From Nonomuraea guangzhouensis (GTDB lineage: Bacteria > Actinomycetota > Actinomycetes > Streptosporangiales > Streptosporangiaceae): a DNA stretch of 64,000 bases. Position numbers and translations under genes: made by a program. The stretch covers positions 186,001 through 250,000 of the forward strand of contig NZ_JAHKRM010000021.1 of assembly GCF_019396345.1 (NCBI RefSeq), written 5' to 3'. This document shows positions 39,524-48,044 of the stretch, one piece after another. Every line of letters begins with the position of its first letter. The first letter of the stretch is position 1. The notes under the pieces were generated by a model. It was not told the origin of the DNA. It was given only the letters and a program-made list of their open reading frames with translations, and made no database searches.

Positions 39524-42382
39524 TTATTGGGGCGGCGCAGGGTCCTGCTGGGACGGGGGTTCCTCAGGTTTCGGGGCGTGCGGGGGCCGCATCATCGACG
39601 GGTCGGCGTAGGCGAGATAGCCGTATTGAGAGTACTGCTCGGCCCGCCGTAGATCCTTTTCCCGCCTCTCGAGGTCACGCAGCGCCGTGCGCGCGAGCGG
39701 CTCCGTCTCCGCGTGTCCGCTGGCGATCGCCTCGCGGTACCAGCGGCGGGCCTCCTCCACATTCCCCTGATGCTCCTCGAGCCACCCGAGATTGTGCTTC
39801 GCGCCGGGCGCCTCGTCCGGGTGACCGGAGGCGATCGCCTCCCGATACCAGTGGCGGCCCTGCTCGGCATTCCCCTGCCGCACCTCCAACTCCCCAAGAT
39901 TGCGCATCGCGGCAGGCGCCTGGTTCTCGTGACCGGACGTGATCGCCTTGCGGTACCACTGCCGCGCCCGCTCCGTGTTCCCCCACTGGTGGTCTTCCAG
40001 CCATGCGAGGGTGCGCATCGCGGCGGGCGCCTCGTTCGGATGACCGGAGGCGATGGTCTCCCGATACCAGCGCCGAGCCTCCTCCGCATTGCCCTGATGC
40101 TCTTCCACCCACCCGAGATTGTGTTTGGCGGCGGGCGCGTGGTCGGCGTGGCCCGAGGCTATCGCCTGGCGATACCAGCGCCTGGCCTCATCCATTTTCC
40201 CTTGCTGCTCCTCAAGCCACCCGAGATTGCGCATCGCGGCAGGCGCCTCATTCGGATGACCGGAGGCGACCGCTTGCCGATACAGGTCCCGGGCCTCGTC
40301 CAGATCGCTCCGGCCCCTTGCCAGCCAGGCGAGGCTGCGCAACGCCTTGGGCGCCTCCTCCGAGTGACCGGAGGCGACCACCTCCCGGTAGCGGCGCCGG
40401 GCCTCGTCCAGGTCGCCCTGCTCCATTTCCAGTTCGGCCAGGCGGTACATCGCGCCGGGCGCCTCATCCGGGTGACCGGAGGCGATCGCCTCCCGATACC
40501 AGCGCCGGGCCTCTTCCACATGCCCCTGCTGCTTTTCCAGCAGCCCGAGGTCGCTCATCGCGTATGGCGCGTGATCAGGATGGCCTGAGGCGATCGTCTC
40601 CCCGTACCAGAGCCGGGCGGGAGCAATCTCATCCTTCTCGTGCAGCAATGCGCCCAGATGGACCATGGCCCAGGGCGCGTAATCGCTGTGACCGGTGGCG
40701 ATCGCCGCACCGAACCAGTGCCGGGCCTCGTCCAGATTGCCCTGCTGCTTTTCCAGCAGTCCCAGACTGCCTTTGGCACGGGACGCGTGTTCGGGATGAC
40801 CACTGGCGATCGCCTCGCCATACCAGCGCCGGGCTTCCTCGAAATTGCCTTGGCGCTTTTCCATCAGGCCGAGTTCGTACATCGCGTACGGCGAATGGTC
40901 GTGATGGCGAAGGGCGATCGCCTTCCGCCACCAGCGGCGCGCCTCATCGAATTCTCCGGCATTCTGCAACTGACCGGCCGTTCGCCACCACACGTCCGCC
41001 TCGATGTCGGCGTCGGGGTGATCCAGCAGGGAGAACGCCGCCGGGTACGCCTGCCGCTGCAGGGCGGCATAGCCGATGTCCCGGCGCTGATCCCCATCGA
41101 AGTACTCGTCGGCGTAAGCCCATAAGGCGTCGTGTACGGGCCAGCAGGCCGGTTCGCTCGCGTCCTCGGCGAACACCGTCAGCAGCGAGTGCGGAGCATA
41201 GAACCGGCCCGACCCCGAAGCCTTGAGATCGATCAGCCGCGACCGGCTGCTGCCGGCGGTCATGGCCCACTTCAAAGCCGAGCGGTAACCGGTGACGGGT
41301 ACGGGAGCGTCGGGCGGCAGGGCGGCGATCTCGCGCCAGTAGGTCTGGACGAGATGGTCAAGAATGTCGCGGGTGAGCAAGCGCCGGGTGTCCAGGTGCA
41401 GCCGGTACCAATCGGTGACGGCGTGCAGCAACGCGATGCGGTCGGTGAAGTGTTCCCCGTCACCGGCCAGGGCACGGCGGATCTCTTCCCAGGCCACCAT
41501 CAGGCGGCCCATCAGCACCTCATGGCCTTCGGCCAGCACCGGCCGCAGAGCGGCGTAGACGTCACAGGACTCGAGGGCTCGACGCTCGGGCGGCGTGACG
41601 GTCCCCAGTTCGGCCCGCACCGCGTTCTCGTCGAGGAATCTGGCCACTCGGCCGGAGAGCGGCTCGTCCCGAGACCCACCGTCGGCCAAGGTGACCGCCA
41701 CCCACGAGCCCGGCGTGAGCTGGTCCAGCGGAATCGCCGCCAGCTCACCTAGGCGCTGCGGCACCAGGCCGTCCAGCCAGAGCACCACACTGCCGCCGCG
41801 ATCGGCGCGATGACGGGCCGCGTGCTCGATCATCGCGCTGACCGGCAGGCGGGGATCGTCGTGGTAGGCCACCACCCGGCAGCGACCGGGCAGATGAGTG
41901 AGCACCGCGTGCGCGAGCGTGGCGGTGGCTCCCGCGAGCCGAGGCCCGTGGACGATCACGAGACGCGGGCCGTCGTCGTCGCTGAACGCCGCTGCCAGCA
42001 GATCGTCGGCGGCACGCGGAATGTAGGGCTGCTCCCCGTCGGCGGCGAACCGGTTGACGTGCACTCCCAGCTCCCGCGGACTGATCTCGTTCAACTCTTT
42101 CGGGCGACCCCTGCCGTCAGTGAGCTCCGGCCACAGGACCGGCCGGAGTTCGGCGTCGGCGACGTCTCGCCGATCCAGCCACCGCTGCAGCACTATGGTG
42201 AGCACCGCCAGCACCAGCCCCAGGACCAACCACAGCGGCTGGAAATCGCCGCCGTTGAGAATCTGGTTGGTCGCCACTCCCACGCTGATCGTGAGCACCG
42301 CGGCGGCGATGACGTACGCCCCACTGCGCGCCGTTTTCGCGGCCGGGCGCCGGCGACGCGTGGCACTGCGCTGAGGGGCCAT
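39524..42382 (-). CDS. STAND-like membrane protein with twelve 36-residue repeats
   Basis: 952 residues. Two TM helices (SGAYVIAAAVLTISVGVAT and PLWLVLGLVLAVLTIVL) are followed by an NTPase-like region whose P-loop is degenerate (VIVHGPRLAGATATLAHAVL, no GK[ST]) and a Walker-B-like VVLWLDGLVP. The C-terminal half is twelve tandem repeats of 36 residues with consensus EEARRWYREAIASGHPDEAP plus AAMRNLGWLEEQQGN (Sel1/TPR-like), ending in a Pro-rich tail. Such proteins act as scaffolds in signalling or defence. Partners are not evident nearby. Confidence 0.8.
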   Translation of the reverse strand: MAPQRSATRRRRPAAKTARSGAYVIAAAVLTISVGVATNQILNGGDFQPLWLVLGLVLAVLTIVLQRWLDRRDVADAELRPVLWPELTDGRGRPKELNEISPRELGVHVNRFAADGEQPYIPRAADDLLAAAFSDDDGPRLVIVHGPRLAGATATLAHAVLTHLPGRCRVVAYHDDPRLPVSAMIEHAARHRADRGGSVVLWLDGLVPQRLGELAAIPLDQLTPGSWVAVTLADGGSRDEPLSGRVARFLDENAVRAELGTVTPPERRALESCDVYAALRPVLAEGHEVLMGRLMVAWEEIRRALAGDGEHFTDRIALLHAVTDWYRLHLDTRRLLTRDILDHLVQTYWREIAALPPDAPVPVTGYRSALKWAMTAGSSRSRLIDLKASGSGRFYAPHSLLTVFAEDASEPACWPVHDALWAYADEYFDGDQRRDIGYAALQRQAYPAAFSLLDHPDADIEADVWWRTAGQLQNAGEFDEARRWWRKAIALRHHDHSPYAMYELGLMEKRQGNFEEARRWYGEAIASGHPEHASRAKGSLGLLEKQQGNLDEARHWFGAAIATGHSDYAPWAMVHLGALLHEKDEIAPARLWYGETIASGHPDHAPYAMSDLGLLEKQQGHVEEARRWYREAIASGHPDEAPGAMYRLAELEMEQGDLDEARRRYREVVASGHSEEAPKALRSLAWLARGRSDLDEARDLYRQAVASGHPNEAPAAMRNLGWLEEQQGKMDEARRWYRQAIASGHADHAPAAKHNLGWVEEHQGNAEEARRWYRETIASGHPNEAPAAMRTLAWLEDHQWGNTERARQWYRKAITSGHENQAPAAMRNLGELEVRQGNAEQGRHWYREAIASGHPDEAPGAKHNLGWLEEHQGNVEEARRWYREAIASGHAETEPLARTALRDLERREKDLRRAEQYSQYGYLAYADPSMMRPPHAPKPEEPPSQQDPAPPQ
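39640..40960 (-). repeat. Twelve tandem 108-bp coding repeats
   Basis: The Sel1/TPR-like array of the STAND-like gene is visible as near-identical 108-bp units at the DNA level, for instance repeated GCGATCGCCTCCCGATACCA-type blocks every 108 bases. Their high DNA similarity implies recent expansion or gene conversion and a locus prone to copy-number change. Confidence 0.8.
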
Positions 42383-42633
42383 GCCCGGTCCTCTCCAGAG
42401 CCGCAGGGTCCCGCAATGACTTAATAGTGCACCGGGAGTGACCGTTGCGACACTCGACCTCGCGGAGCGGGAAACCTACGGCAACGGAGTTCCCAAGATG
42501 CCCGCAGCCTGGCCAGAAGATCGTCATGGGCATGAGACGCGCTCAGCCGCGGCGGCTGATTGGTCACGTGGCTCGCGCAGGGAAATCTGTTGCCGTCCCT
42601 CTGTGAATCTGATGCGCCGGTCGGATGGGGTTT

Positions 42634-43172
42634 CTAGGCTCCTTCGATGAATGCCCGGATCCAGGTCCTGAACTGAGCTCCAACTTCGTTCTCGGCCGCA
42701 TCGATCAGGCCATTGGGGTCGTCCGGCGGGGCCAGGCCGAAGTGCCGGTTCAGCCATGCGACATATGTCTCGTGAGCCTGGCCTCCGCCGTCGTTCTGAC
42801 GGTGGTATCCCCTGTACTCGCCGAAGCTGGCACCGCCCCAGTCCACGTCAAGTGGTCGATCGCTCGCGAGTTGGCGGAGCAGATCTCGGAGTTCGCGTGC
42901 GGTGAGGTGGATTCCTCCCTCGTCCCCGAATACGACGATGGGCAGGGTGGAGAGGTCCGCGCGGTCGTCCGTGCGCCATAGGGCATAGAACGAGCGTCCT
43001 TTGAGTCGCGCACGACCACTAGATCGCCGTGCTTGTGCAGCCCGGCTTCCTCGGGCACGAAGATTTTCCCGAACTCGGCGCAGGCCCCACCGTTGTTGCT
43101 GAATGTCGACTTGCACCACTCGACCTGAGACAGGTCAACGTCGACGCCAGTCGCGTCGCTGCCGCCACTCAT
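42634..43172 (-). pseudogene. DUF397 protein gene with a frameshift
   Basis: Starting at ATG 43172 the frame reads VEWCKSTFSNNGGACAEFGK and VVVRDSKD, the DUF397 signature. It then leaves its natural sequence. From about 42995 a second frame continues GRSFYALWRTDDRADLSTLP, VVFGDEGGIHLTARELRDLL and a long C-terminal extension to 42634. One missing base near 42990-43000 (GACGCTCG where GACGGCTCG would restore the frame) explains both halves. Either a sequencing error or a recently broken gene. No XRE partner is adjacent. Confidence 0.75.
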
Positions 43173-43357
43173 CGAAGTTTCTTTCCCACCTGGGCTATGA
43201 GCGCCAAGCCGTCCTCGACCGACAAAGACTTGGCTCGTAGGTGCCTTCATCGTGGCCCGGCCACACACTAATGATTTCCAGGCATGCCTTGCGGCCCATC
43301 CCCGACGCGCCGAAAAGCCCGCGCAGGGCGGGCTCTTCGGGGTTGGCTGTTTCCGAA

Positions 43358-43942
43358 TTAAGACATCGTCTCCAGTTCGGCACGCGTCAGCTTGAGGGAG
43401 TTCTCCGGCAGCGACGCGGGGTTGCTGGAGCTGTCCAGCGGATACTTCGCCTGGACGGGGTTGAGCAGTGCGGCGGGCGAGTCAGGGTAGGTTTCCAGGA
43501 ACAGGACGTAGCCGCTGTCCTGGGTCATCGCGGTGGTGTGTTCCTCCGCATAGGTCACGCCGTCGAAGTTTCCCCCGAGCTCTTTGACCTCGATGGACTG
43601 CCCCTCCTGAGCCTGACCTTTGAAGACCTTTGTCACCTGGGCGGTGTAGACGGTGATGACCGTAGGTGGGGCCTCGGGCTCAGCGGCCACTTCGGCGGGG
43701 GCTCCCGCATGGGGATTCAGGTTCGGATCTGTCTCTGCGGGATCGGGCGCTTCCGCCTGTTCCTGGAGATAACGCGGCTCTCCAACGATGCGGGCTTCGA
43801 CGACCAGGGTTGCCTTGTCGAAGAGCGCATCGGCGCTTTGGTACTGGGGATAGTCGGCTCGATAGAGGACGGGTTCCTCATGCGCCGAGCATGCGGTCAC
43901 GAACACCGCGGCGAAGACAAGCGCGCCAAGACGCCGTAGCAC
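43358..43942 (-). CDS. Putative lipoprotein
   Basis: 194 residues. A short signal peptide (MLRRLGALVFAAVFVTAC) ends in a lipobox Cys. The mature part has an Ala/Pro/Glu-rich linker and a beta-rich core with TVYTAQVTKVFKGQAQEGQSI, EVKELGGNFDG and DSGYVLFLETY, a pattern seen in uncharacterised actinobacterial lipoproteins. GTG start at 43942 follows AAAGGAGG perfectly. It is cotranscribed with and directly downstream of the secreted zincin (13 bases between stop and start). Confidence 0.75.
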   Translation of the reverse strand: MLRRLGALVFAAVFVTACSAHEEPVLYRADYPQYQSADALFDKATLVVEARIVGEPRYLQEQAEAPDPAETDPNLNPHAGAPAEVAAEPEAPPTVITVYTAQVTKVFKGQAQEGQSIEVKELGGNFDGVTYAEEHTTAMTQDSGYVLFLETYPDSPAALLNPVQAKYPLDSSSNPASLPENSLKLTRAELETMS

Positions 43943-43955
43943 TGGCCGGCCTCCT

Positions 43956-44480
43956 TTAGTAGTAGGCGTTGACGTCGGCGACATCGTGCGACTGGGGCTT
44001 GGTCATCGAGTTGCGGTTCCTGCTCGAATTCATGATCGAGGTGCCCGAGTTGTGCGCGAGGTTCAACGCGTGCCCGAGCTCGTGAACCAACGTGCTCGTG
44101 ACGAAGTTCGAGAAGTTCGACGCGTCCCTGTTGATCGTCCGGGAGTTCAGCCGGATGTACATGCACATCCCGCCGCACCTCTGATAGTGCCCGTAATAGG
44201 TGTTGCTGTAGGACTTCACCGTGATCGTCGAGCCTGAATTCGAGTTCTTGTAGAAATTGGCCGGGCTCGAGGTCGCGTTCCAATTGGACAGTGCCTTGTT
44301 CATCGGCGTCTGCCAGGTGCCATTATAGCTGTAGGGGTAGATGTGAATACTGGCGATGTCCTGGCCGGTGCCGTTCCAGTGGGCGAATGCCGGCGAGATG
44401 CCCACCGTCCCCACCAGCATGACGGCGAGGACCAGGAAAAATCCTCGCCGTGCGTTACGTCCTAACGTTCCCGGATGCAT
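43956..44480 (-). CDS. Secreted zinc metalloprotease (matrixin-like zincin)
   Basis: 174 residues. The N-terminal signal peptide (RRGFFLVLAVMLVGTVGISPAFA) precedes a compact domain with HELGHALNLAHN, the HExxHxxGxxH-type zincin motif (here HELGHALNLAH), and a later Met-turn candidate SIMNSS. Two Cys (QRCGGMC) lie before the motif. It is exported and should be a small endopeptidase. ATG 44480. A lipoprotein gene follows in the same operon and may be a substrate, inhibitor or anchor (inference). Confidence 0.8.
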   Translation of the reverse strand: MHPGTLGRNARRGFFLVLAVMLVGTVGISPAFAHWNGTGQDIASIHIYPYSYNGTWQTPMNKALSNWNATSSPANFYKNSNSGSTITVKSYSNTYYGHYQRCGGMCMYIRLNSRTINRDASNFSNFVTSTLVHELGHALNLAHNSGTSIMNSSRNRNSMTKPQSHDVADVNAYY

Positions 44481-44878
44481 TTTCTAGACGTCACTCCTTG
44501 CGTTCTGGAGGTGCCGTGCGTGAACACAAAAGGGGGCTGACAACCGAGCTGAAAAATCAAGGCCCGGGTATCGAAGGGGAGGCGTCGGAAAGCTGATCGA
44601 AGCGCTTTGAACGGAGTATGGATGCCAGAATGATCACGTGTCAAGGATGGTTGAGCGGGATTTCAGAGGCATGGGGGTAAGGGCGTGAAATGAGCGTCCT
44701 GGGAACGTGCCACATAACCGCAACCGCCTCGTCGCGCGGACGTGCAAGCGCGGCAGCCCCTTCTATGGACTGCGTCAGGCGGGAGGGCTGCGGTTCATCC
44801 GGCGCACCCGAAACGGCCCGAACGCGCGAATCGTCGGCTGAAGCAACCGATGGCATGCCGGGCAGGCGGTGGCGGTTC
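44481..44878. other. 398-bp region without a supported gene
   Basis: Open frames on both strands here lack ribosome-binding sites and recognisable motifs. The segment upstream of 44480 should contain the promoter of the zincin operon. I see no repeats or RNA structure worth calling. Confidence 0.5.
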
Positions 44879-45778
44879 CTAGGCGGAGGGGGCCAATGCC
44901 TCCAGAGCCTCCTCCGCGCGGCGCATCGCCTCCTTGGCATCGGATGTGACGATCTCCGGGTCGAAGTTGAGGTCGTGGAAGACCTCCGTCACGCCCTTCC
45001 CCGCCAACTCCCCCACATCCGCCCTGATCTGCTCGAACGTACCCGTCAGCGGCTGCCGCTGCTCAGCTCCACCAGGACGCACGCGGGTCACGCCCCGGCA
45101 GACGAAGCGGAACCCGTCGGTGTCGCGGCGGCCCGCCTCCACGGCCGCCGACTTGATCAACTCGATCCGTCCGGCGACCGCCGAAAGGTCCTCCCGGCTT
45201 GAGCTGATCCAGCCGTCCGCGAGCCGCCCGGCCCGGCGCAGTGCCACGTCGGCCGTGCCGCCGAGCAGGATGGGCGGCACCGGCGAGGGCTTGGGGTCGA
45301 TGTGGGAGCGCGGCACCTCATAGAACTCCCCGTGGTGCTCGACCACCCCGTCCTGCCACGCCTTGCGCAGGACCTGGACGAACTCCTCGCCCCTGCGCCC
45401 CCGGTGCTCGAAGCCGACTCCCGCCGCCTCGAACTCCTCCGGCAGCCACCCCAGCCCGAGCCCGGCCGTCAGCCTGCCCATGGAGACGTTCTGAAGGGTC
45501 GCGAGCTGCTTGGCCAGCAGCACCGGCTGGACGAAGGCGTTGATGATCGCCACGCCCAGCCTGATCGTGTTCGTCGCCCCGGCCAGGTAGGCGAGCGTGA
45601 CGAGCGGGTCGTGCACGCTGCGATATGTCGGGCCCATCGGGTGGCCTACCGGATAGAGCACCCGCTGGAAGGTCCAGAGCTCGTGGTATCCCAGCTCCTC
45701 TGCGCGGGCGGCGACGCGGCGCATGTTGCCTGGCGTGGCCCACGGCCCTGACTGGGGCACGGCGAAACCTATCCTCAT
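44879..45778 (-). CDS. LLM-class F420-dependent oxidoreductase
   Basis: 299 residues of the luciferase-like monooxygenase superfamily, F420 type. Landmarks: MRIGFAVPQSGPWATP, ELGYHELWTFQRVLYP, TNTIRLGVAIINAFVQPVLL, GRLTAGLGLGWLPEEFEAAG and PPILLGGTADVALRRAGRLADGW. The enzyme would use F420 or FMN for hydride transfer; the substrate is unknown. ATG 45778 was chosen because MRIGF is the canonical start. Only 18 bases separate it from the divergent APH-family gene. Confidence 0.88.
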   Translation of the reverse strand: MRIGFAVPQSGPWATPGNMRRVAARAEELGYHELWTFQRVLYPVGHPMGPTYRSVHDPLVTLAYLAGATNTIRLGVAIINAFVQPVLLAKQLATLQNVSMGRLTAGLGLGWLPEEFEAAGVGFEHRGRRGEEFVQVLRKAWQDGVVEHHGEFYEVPRSHIDPKPSPVPPILLGGTADVALRRAGRLADGWISSSREDLSAVAGRIELIKSAAVEAGRRDTDGFRFVCRGVTRVRPGGAEQRQPLTGTFEQIRADVGELAGKGVTEVFHDLNFDPEIVTSDAKEAMRRAEEALEALAPSA

Positions 45779-45796
45779 GCCATCTAGTCTGTACCA

Positions 45797-46651
45797 GTGG
45801 CTCTGGAGGAGGAGCTGGCGGGGATCGCCGGCGCTTATGGCGGCAGGGGCGACCTCGTGCGTCACCCGACGCGTACGGACGTGGTGGTCCTGCGCCGGGG
45901 CGAGGTGGTGGTGAAGGCGCACTCGGTGCGCGACGAGGTGGAGTCGCTGCGGCCGAGGCTGCGCGCGGCCGCGTCGGCGGCGCTGAGCGGACTGATGCTG
46001 GCGCCGCTGGACCCCGAGGTGCTGACGGTGGCGGGCCGCGCCGTCACGGTGTGGCCCGCGGGCCGTCCGGTATCCCAGGACGACCCCGACGCTGCGCCCT
46101 GGGAGGAGGGGGCCAGGCTGCTCGCCCGGCTGCACGCCGTACCCCTGACGCTGTTACCGGCGCTGCCCGCGGCCGGAGGGCCGGCGCGGGCCGCCCGGGC
46201 GGTGCGGCGGATGCCCGGCGACGGTCCCGTCGAGCAGCTCGTACGGCGGGCGTTCAGCGAGCTCCCCGAGCCCGAACCGGGGCCGGGGCTGCTCACCCAC
46301 GGCGACTGGCACCTGGGGCAACTCGTCTGCCGCGACCGCTGGTTGCTCATCGACGTGGATGACCTCGGCATCGGCGATCCCGCCTGGGACCTGGCCAGAC
46401 CGGCCGCCTGGTACGCCGCGGGGCTGCTCGACCCGGTCATCTGGGATCGGTTCCTCGGCGCCTATCTCGCCTCCGGCGGGCCCGCGCTCGGCCGGGGCGA
46501 CGACCCGTGGCAGTGGCTGGACCTTCCGGCGCGGGCGCTGACCATCCAACTGGCCGCCGTGGCGGTGCTCAACGCCGAGCGGGAGCGTCGGGAACTGGAC
46601 GAGGTAGAGCATTCGTTGGTCGAGGCGTGCAACAGAATCGTCCGAGCGTGA
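45797..46651 (+). CDS. Aminoglycoside phosphotransferase (APH)-fold kinase
   Basis: 284 residues. The APH catalytic loop is LLTHGDWHLGQLV (HGDxHxxN form with Q in place of N) and the metal-binding Asp motif is LLIDVDDLGIGDPAWDLARP. The N-terminal lobe is short. The fold phosphorylates small molecules (antibiotics, choline, sugars); its substrate is unknown. GTG 45797 has no ribosome-binding site, and a TAGTCT -10-like box ends five bases upstream, so the mRNA is probably leaderless. Confidence 0.75.
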   Translation: MALEEELAGIAGAYGGRGDLVRHPTRTDVVVLRRGEVVVKAHSVRDEVESLRPRLRAAASAALSGLMLAPLDPEVLTVAGRAVTVWPAGRPVSQDDPDAAPWEEGARLLARLHAVPLTLLPALPAAGGPARAARAVRRMPGDGPVEQLVRRAFSELPEPEPGPGLLTHGDWHLGQLVCRDRWLLIDVDDLGIGDPAWDLARPAAWYAAGLLDPVIWDRFLGAYLASGGPALGRGDDPWQWLDLPARALTIQLAAVAVLNAERERRELDEVEHSLVEACNRIVRA

Positions 46652-46706
46652 CGGGGTCACGCGCGGTAGGTTCTTCCCTAAACTCCAAAGCCGAGGAGAG
46701 CGCGAC

Positions 46707-46967
46707 ATGCAGTGCCCGAAGTGCCGCGGCAATATGCGGACATATGAGCGTAATGGCGTCCACATCGAGCAGTGCGACAACTGCCGTGGGATCTTCCTCG
46801 ACTACGGCGAGCTCGAGACGCTGACCCGGATGGAGTCGCAGTACCACGCCGCTCCCCCGCCCGCGCCCGGCCCGGCGTGGGGCGCTCCGCACGGCGCTCC
46901 CCATGGGGGCCACTACGGCCACCACCGCGGTCAGCGCAGCTGGGTGGGCATGCTGTTCTCGACCTGA
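46707..46967 (+). CDS. zf-TFIIB zinc-ribbon protein
   Basis: 86 residues. A single zinc ribbon MQCPKCRGNM with EQCDNCRGIFLDYGELETL (two CxxC knuckles) is the zf-TFIIB family pattern. A Pro/Gly/His-rich tail follows (PPAPGPAWGAPHGAPHGG and HYGHHRGQ). ATG 46707 with GAGGAGAG upstream. The role is unknown; the family is common in actinobacteria. Confidence 0.88.
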   Translation: MQCPKCRGNMRTYERNGVHIEQCDNCRGIFLDYGELETLTRMESQYHAAPPPAPGPAWGAPHGAPHGGHYGHHRGQRSWVGMLFST

Positions 46968-46986
46968 CCGGGTCAGAGCGCCAAAA

Positions 46987-47017
46987 CAGGGCCGCGCACT
47001 CCGGGTGCGCGGCCCTG
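46987..47017. terminator. 13-bp perfect hairpin between convergent genes
   Basis: CAGGGCCGCGCAC, five-base loop, GTGCGCGGCCCTG: a perfect 13-bp stem placed exactly between the zinc-ribbon gene and the convergent lipoprotein gene. It is preceded by AAAA and followed by TGTT, so it can serve as terminator for both directions. Confidence 0.85.
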
Positions 47018-47023
47018 GCCTGT

Positions 47024-48016
47024 TCAGCTGGGGAACTGCTCCGGATTCACGTCGGAGGTGCGGGCGTTGCCGCCGGAGATGGCGTGCAGCGTGACCCGCC
47101 AGTCGTGCCAGAGGATCTGCGTCGAGGTGAACGTGGTCTTGAACTTCACCGACTTCTGGAACCGCTCGAAACTGCACTCACGGGTGAACGACTTGCTCTT
47201 GCCGTCCCAGTCCACGCCGTGCGTGAAGTAGATCTTGTACGTGCCGTCGCGCACGCCCCTGACCTTGAACTTCGCCTTCTTGCGCACGTACACGCTGAAC
47301 GCCCTTGACTTGCCCTTCATGACGGTGACGACGGCGTCGCGGGTGCCGCCGTTGTCGATCTGCAGCGAACTGCGGCCCGTCATGCTCCCCTTGCGCAGAT
47401 AGTGGCCGTTGCCGAGCCGCCTCGTCTGCTTGCCCTTGGCCTTGACGGTGACGACGTCGGCCGGGTAGCCACCTGCCCCCTGCAGCGCCTCGCCCGCCTT
47501 GTCGAGGGCGTTGAGCCGGCTGCCCAGGTCGGTCAGCACGGCCGACGAGGTGCACAGGTTGCGGGTGCCGACCTTGCCCGCCGTAGTGCCGAGCTGGGTG
47601 GCGAACTCGCGCAGGCTGCTCACGTACGCGTCGTGCTGGGCTTGTATCTCCTGGGGCGGCGTCATGGCGGCCAGCTCGTTGGCGGCGCCCAGCAGTTGCT
47701 CCTGGGCGCGCTGCACGCGCTGGTCGAGCGTCTTGAAGGTGCGTGCGCCGGCCATGGCGTTGATCGCGTCGAGCATGGCCTTGTGCTTGGTGCCCAGCTC
47801 GCTCTTGTACGCCTCGGCGGTCAGCGCGGTGGGGCCGGTGCTCTGGGGGGTGGCGGGGCCGGAGTTGGCGGTGATCGAGCCGGTGCCACCGCCGACCCCG
47901 CTCACGCTGGCCTCGCCGCCGCTCGGCCGCTGCGGCACGGCGGAACACGCGGCCAGCGTGAGGGTCGCGAGCGCGAGCGCGGAGGAGATCAAGCGAGGGG
48001 CAGCCACCTGCCACAC
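47024..48016 (-). CDS. Hypothetical lipoprotein
   Basis: About 330 residues. The N-terminus (LISSALALATLTLAAC) is a lipoprotein signal peptide. A Gly/Ser/Thr linker leads to a helical region (LDQRVQRAQEQLLGAANELAAM) and a C-terminal beta-rich domain (YPADVVTVKAKGKQTRRLG, VYVRKKAKFKVRGVRDGTYKIYF) that looks like an Ig-like fold with two Cys possibilities. The start is uncertain between GTG 48016 and an inner GTG four codons later. No family is recognised. It may bind a cell-surface ligand. Confidence 0.7.
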   Translation of the reverse strand: MWQVAAPRLISSALALATLTLAACSAVPQRPSGGEASVSGVGGGTGSITANSGPATPQSTGPTALTAEAYKSELGTKHKAMLDAINAMAGARTFKTLDQRVQRAQEQLLGAANELAAMTPPQEIQAQHDAYVSSLREFATQLGTTAGKVGTRNLCTSSAVLTDLGSRLNALDKAGEALQGAGGYPADVVTVKAKGKQTRRLGNGHYLRKGSMTGRSSLQIDNGGTRDAVVTVMKGKSRAFSVYVRKKAKFKVRGVRDGTYKIYFTHGVDWDGKSKSFTRECSFERFQKSVKFKTTFTSTQILWHDWRVTLHAISGGNARTSDVNPEQFPS

Positions 48017-48044
48017 TATCGCCGGATTGATCCCCGCCCGTCAA

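Noticed and set aside
42438..42650. 70-residue frame starting with a GTG near the STAND-like gene
   Set aside because: The first residues look plausible, but the rest is Arg/Ser-rich and it overlaps the DUF397 gene end; support too weak.
44641..44940. Minus-strand 99-residue frame in the zincin/LLM gap
   Set aside because: No ribosome-binding site; overlaps the end of the LLM gene and has shadow-like composition.
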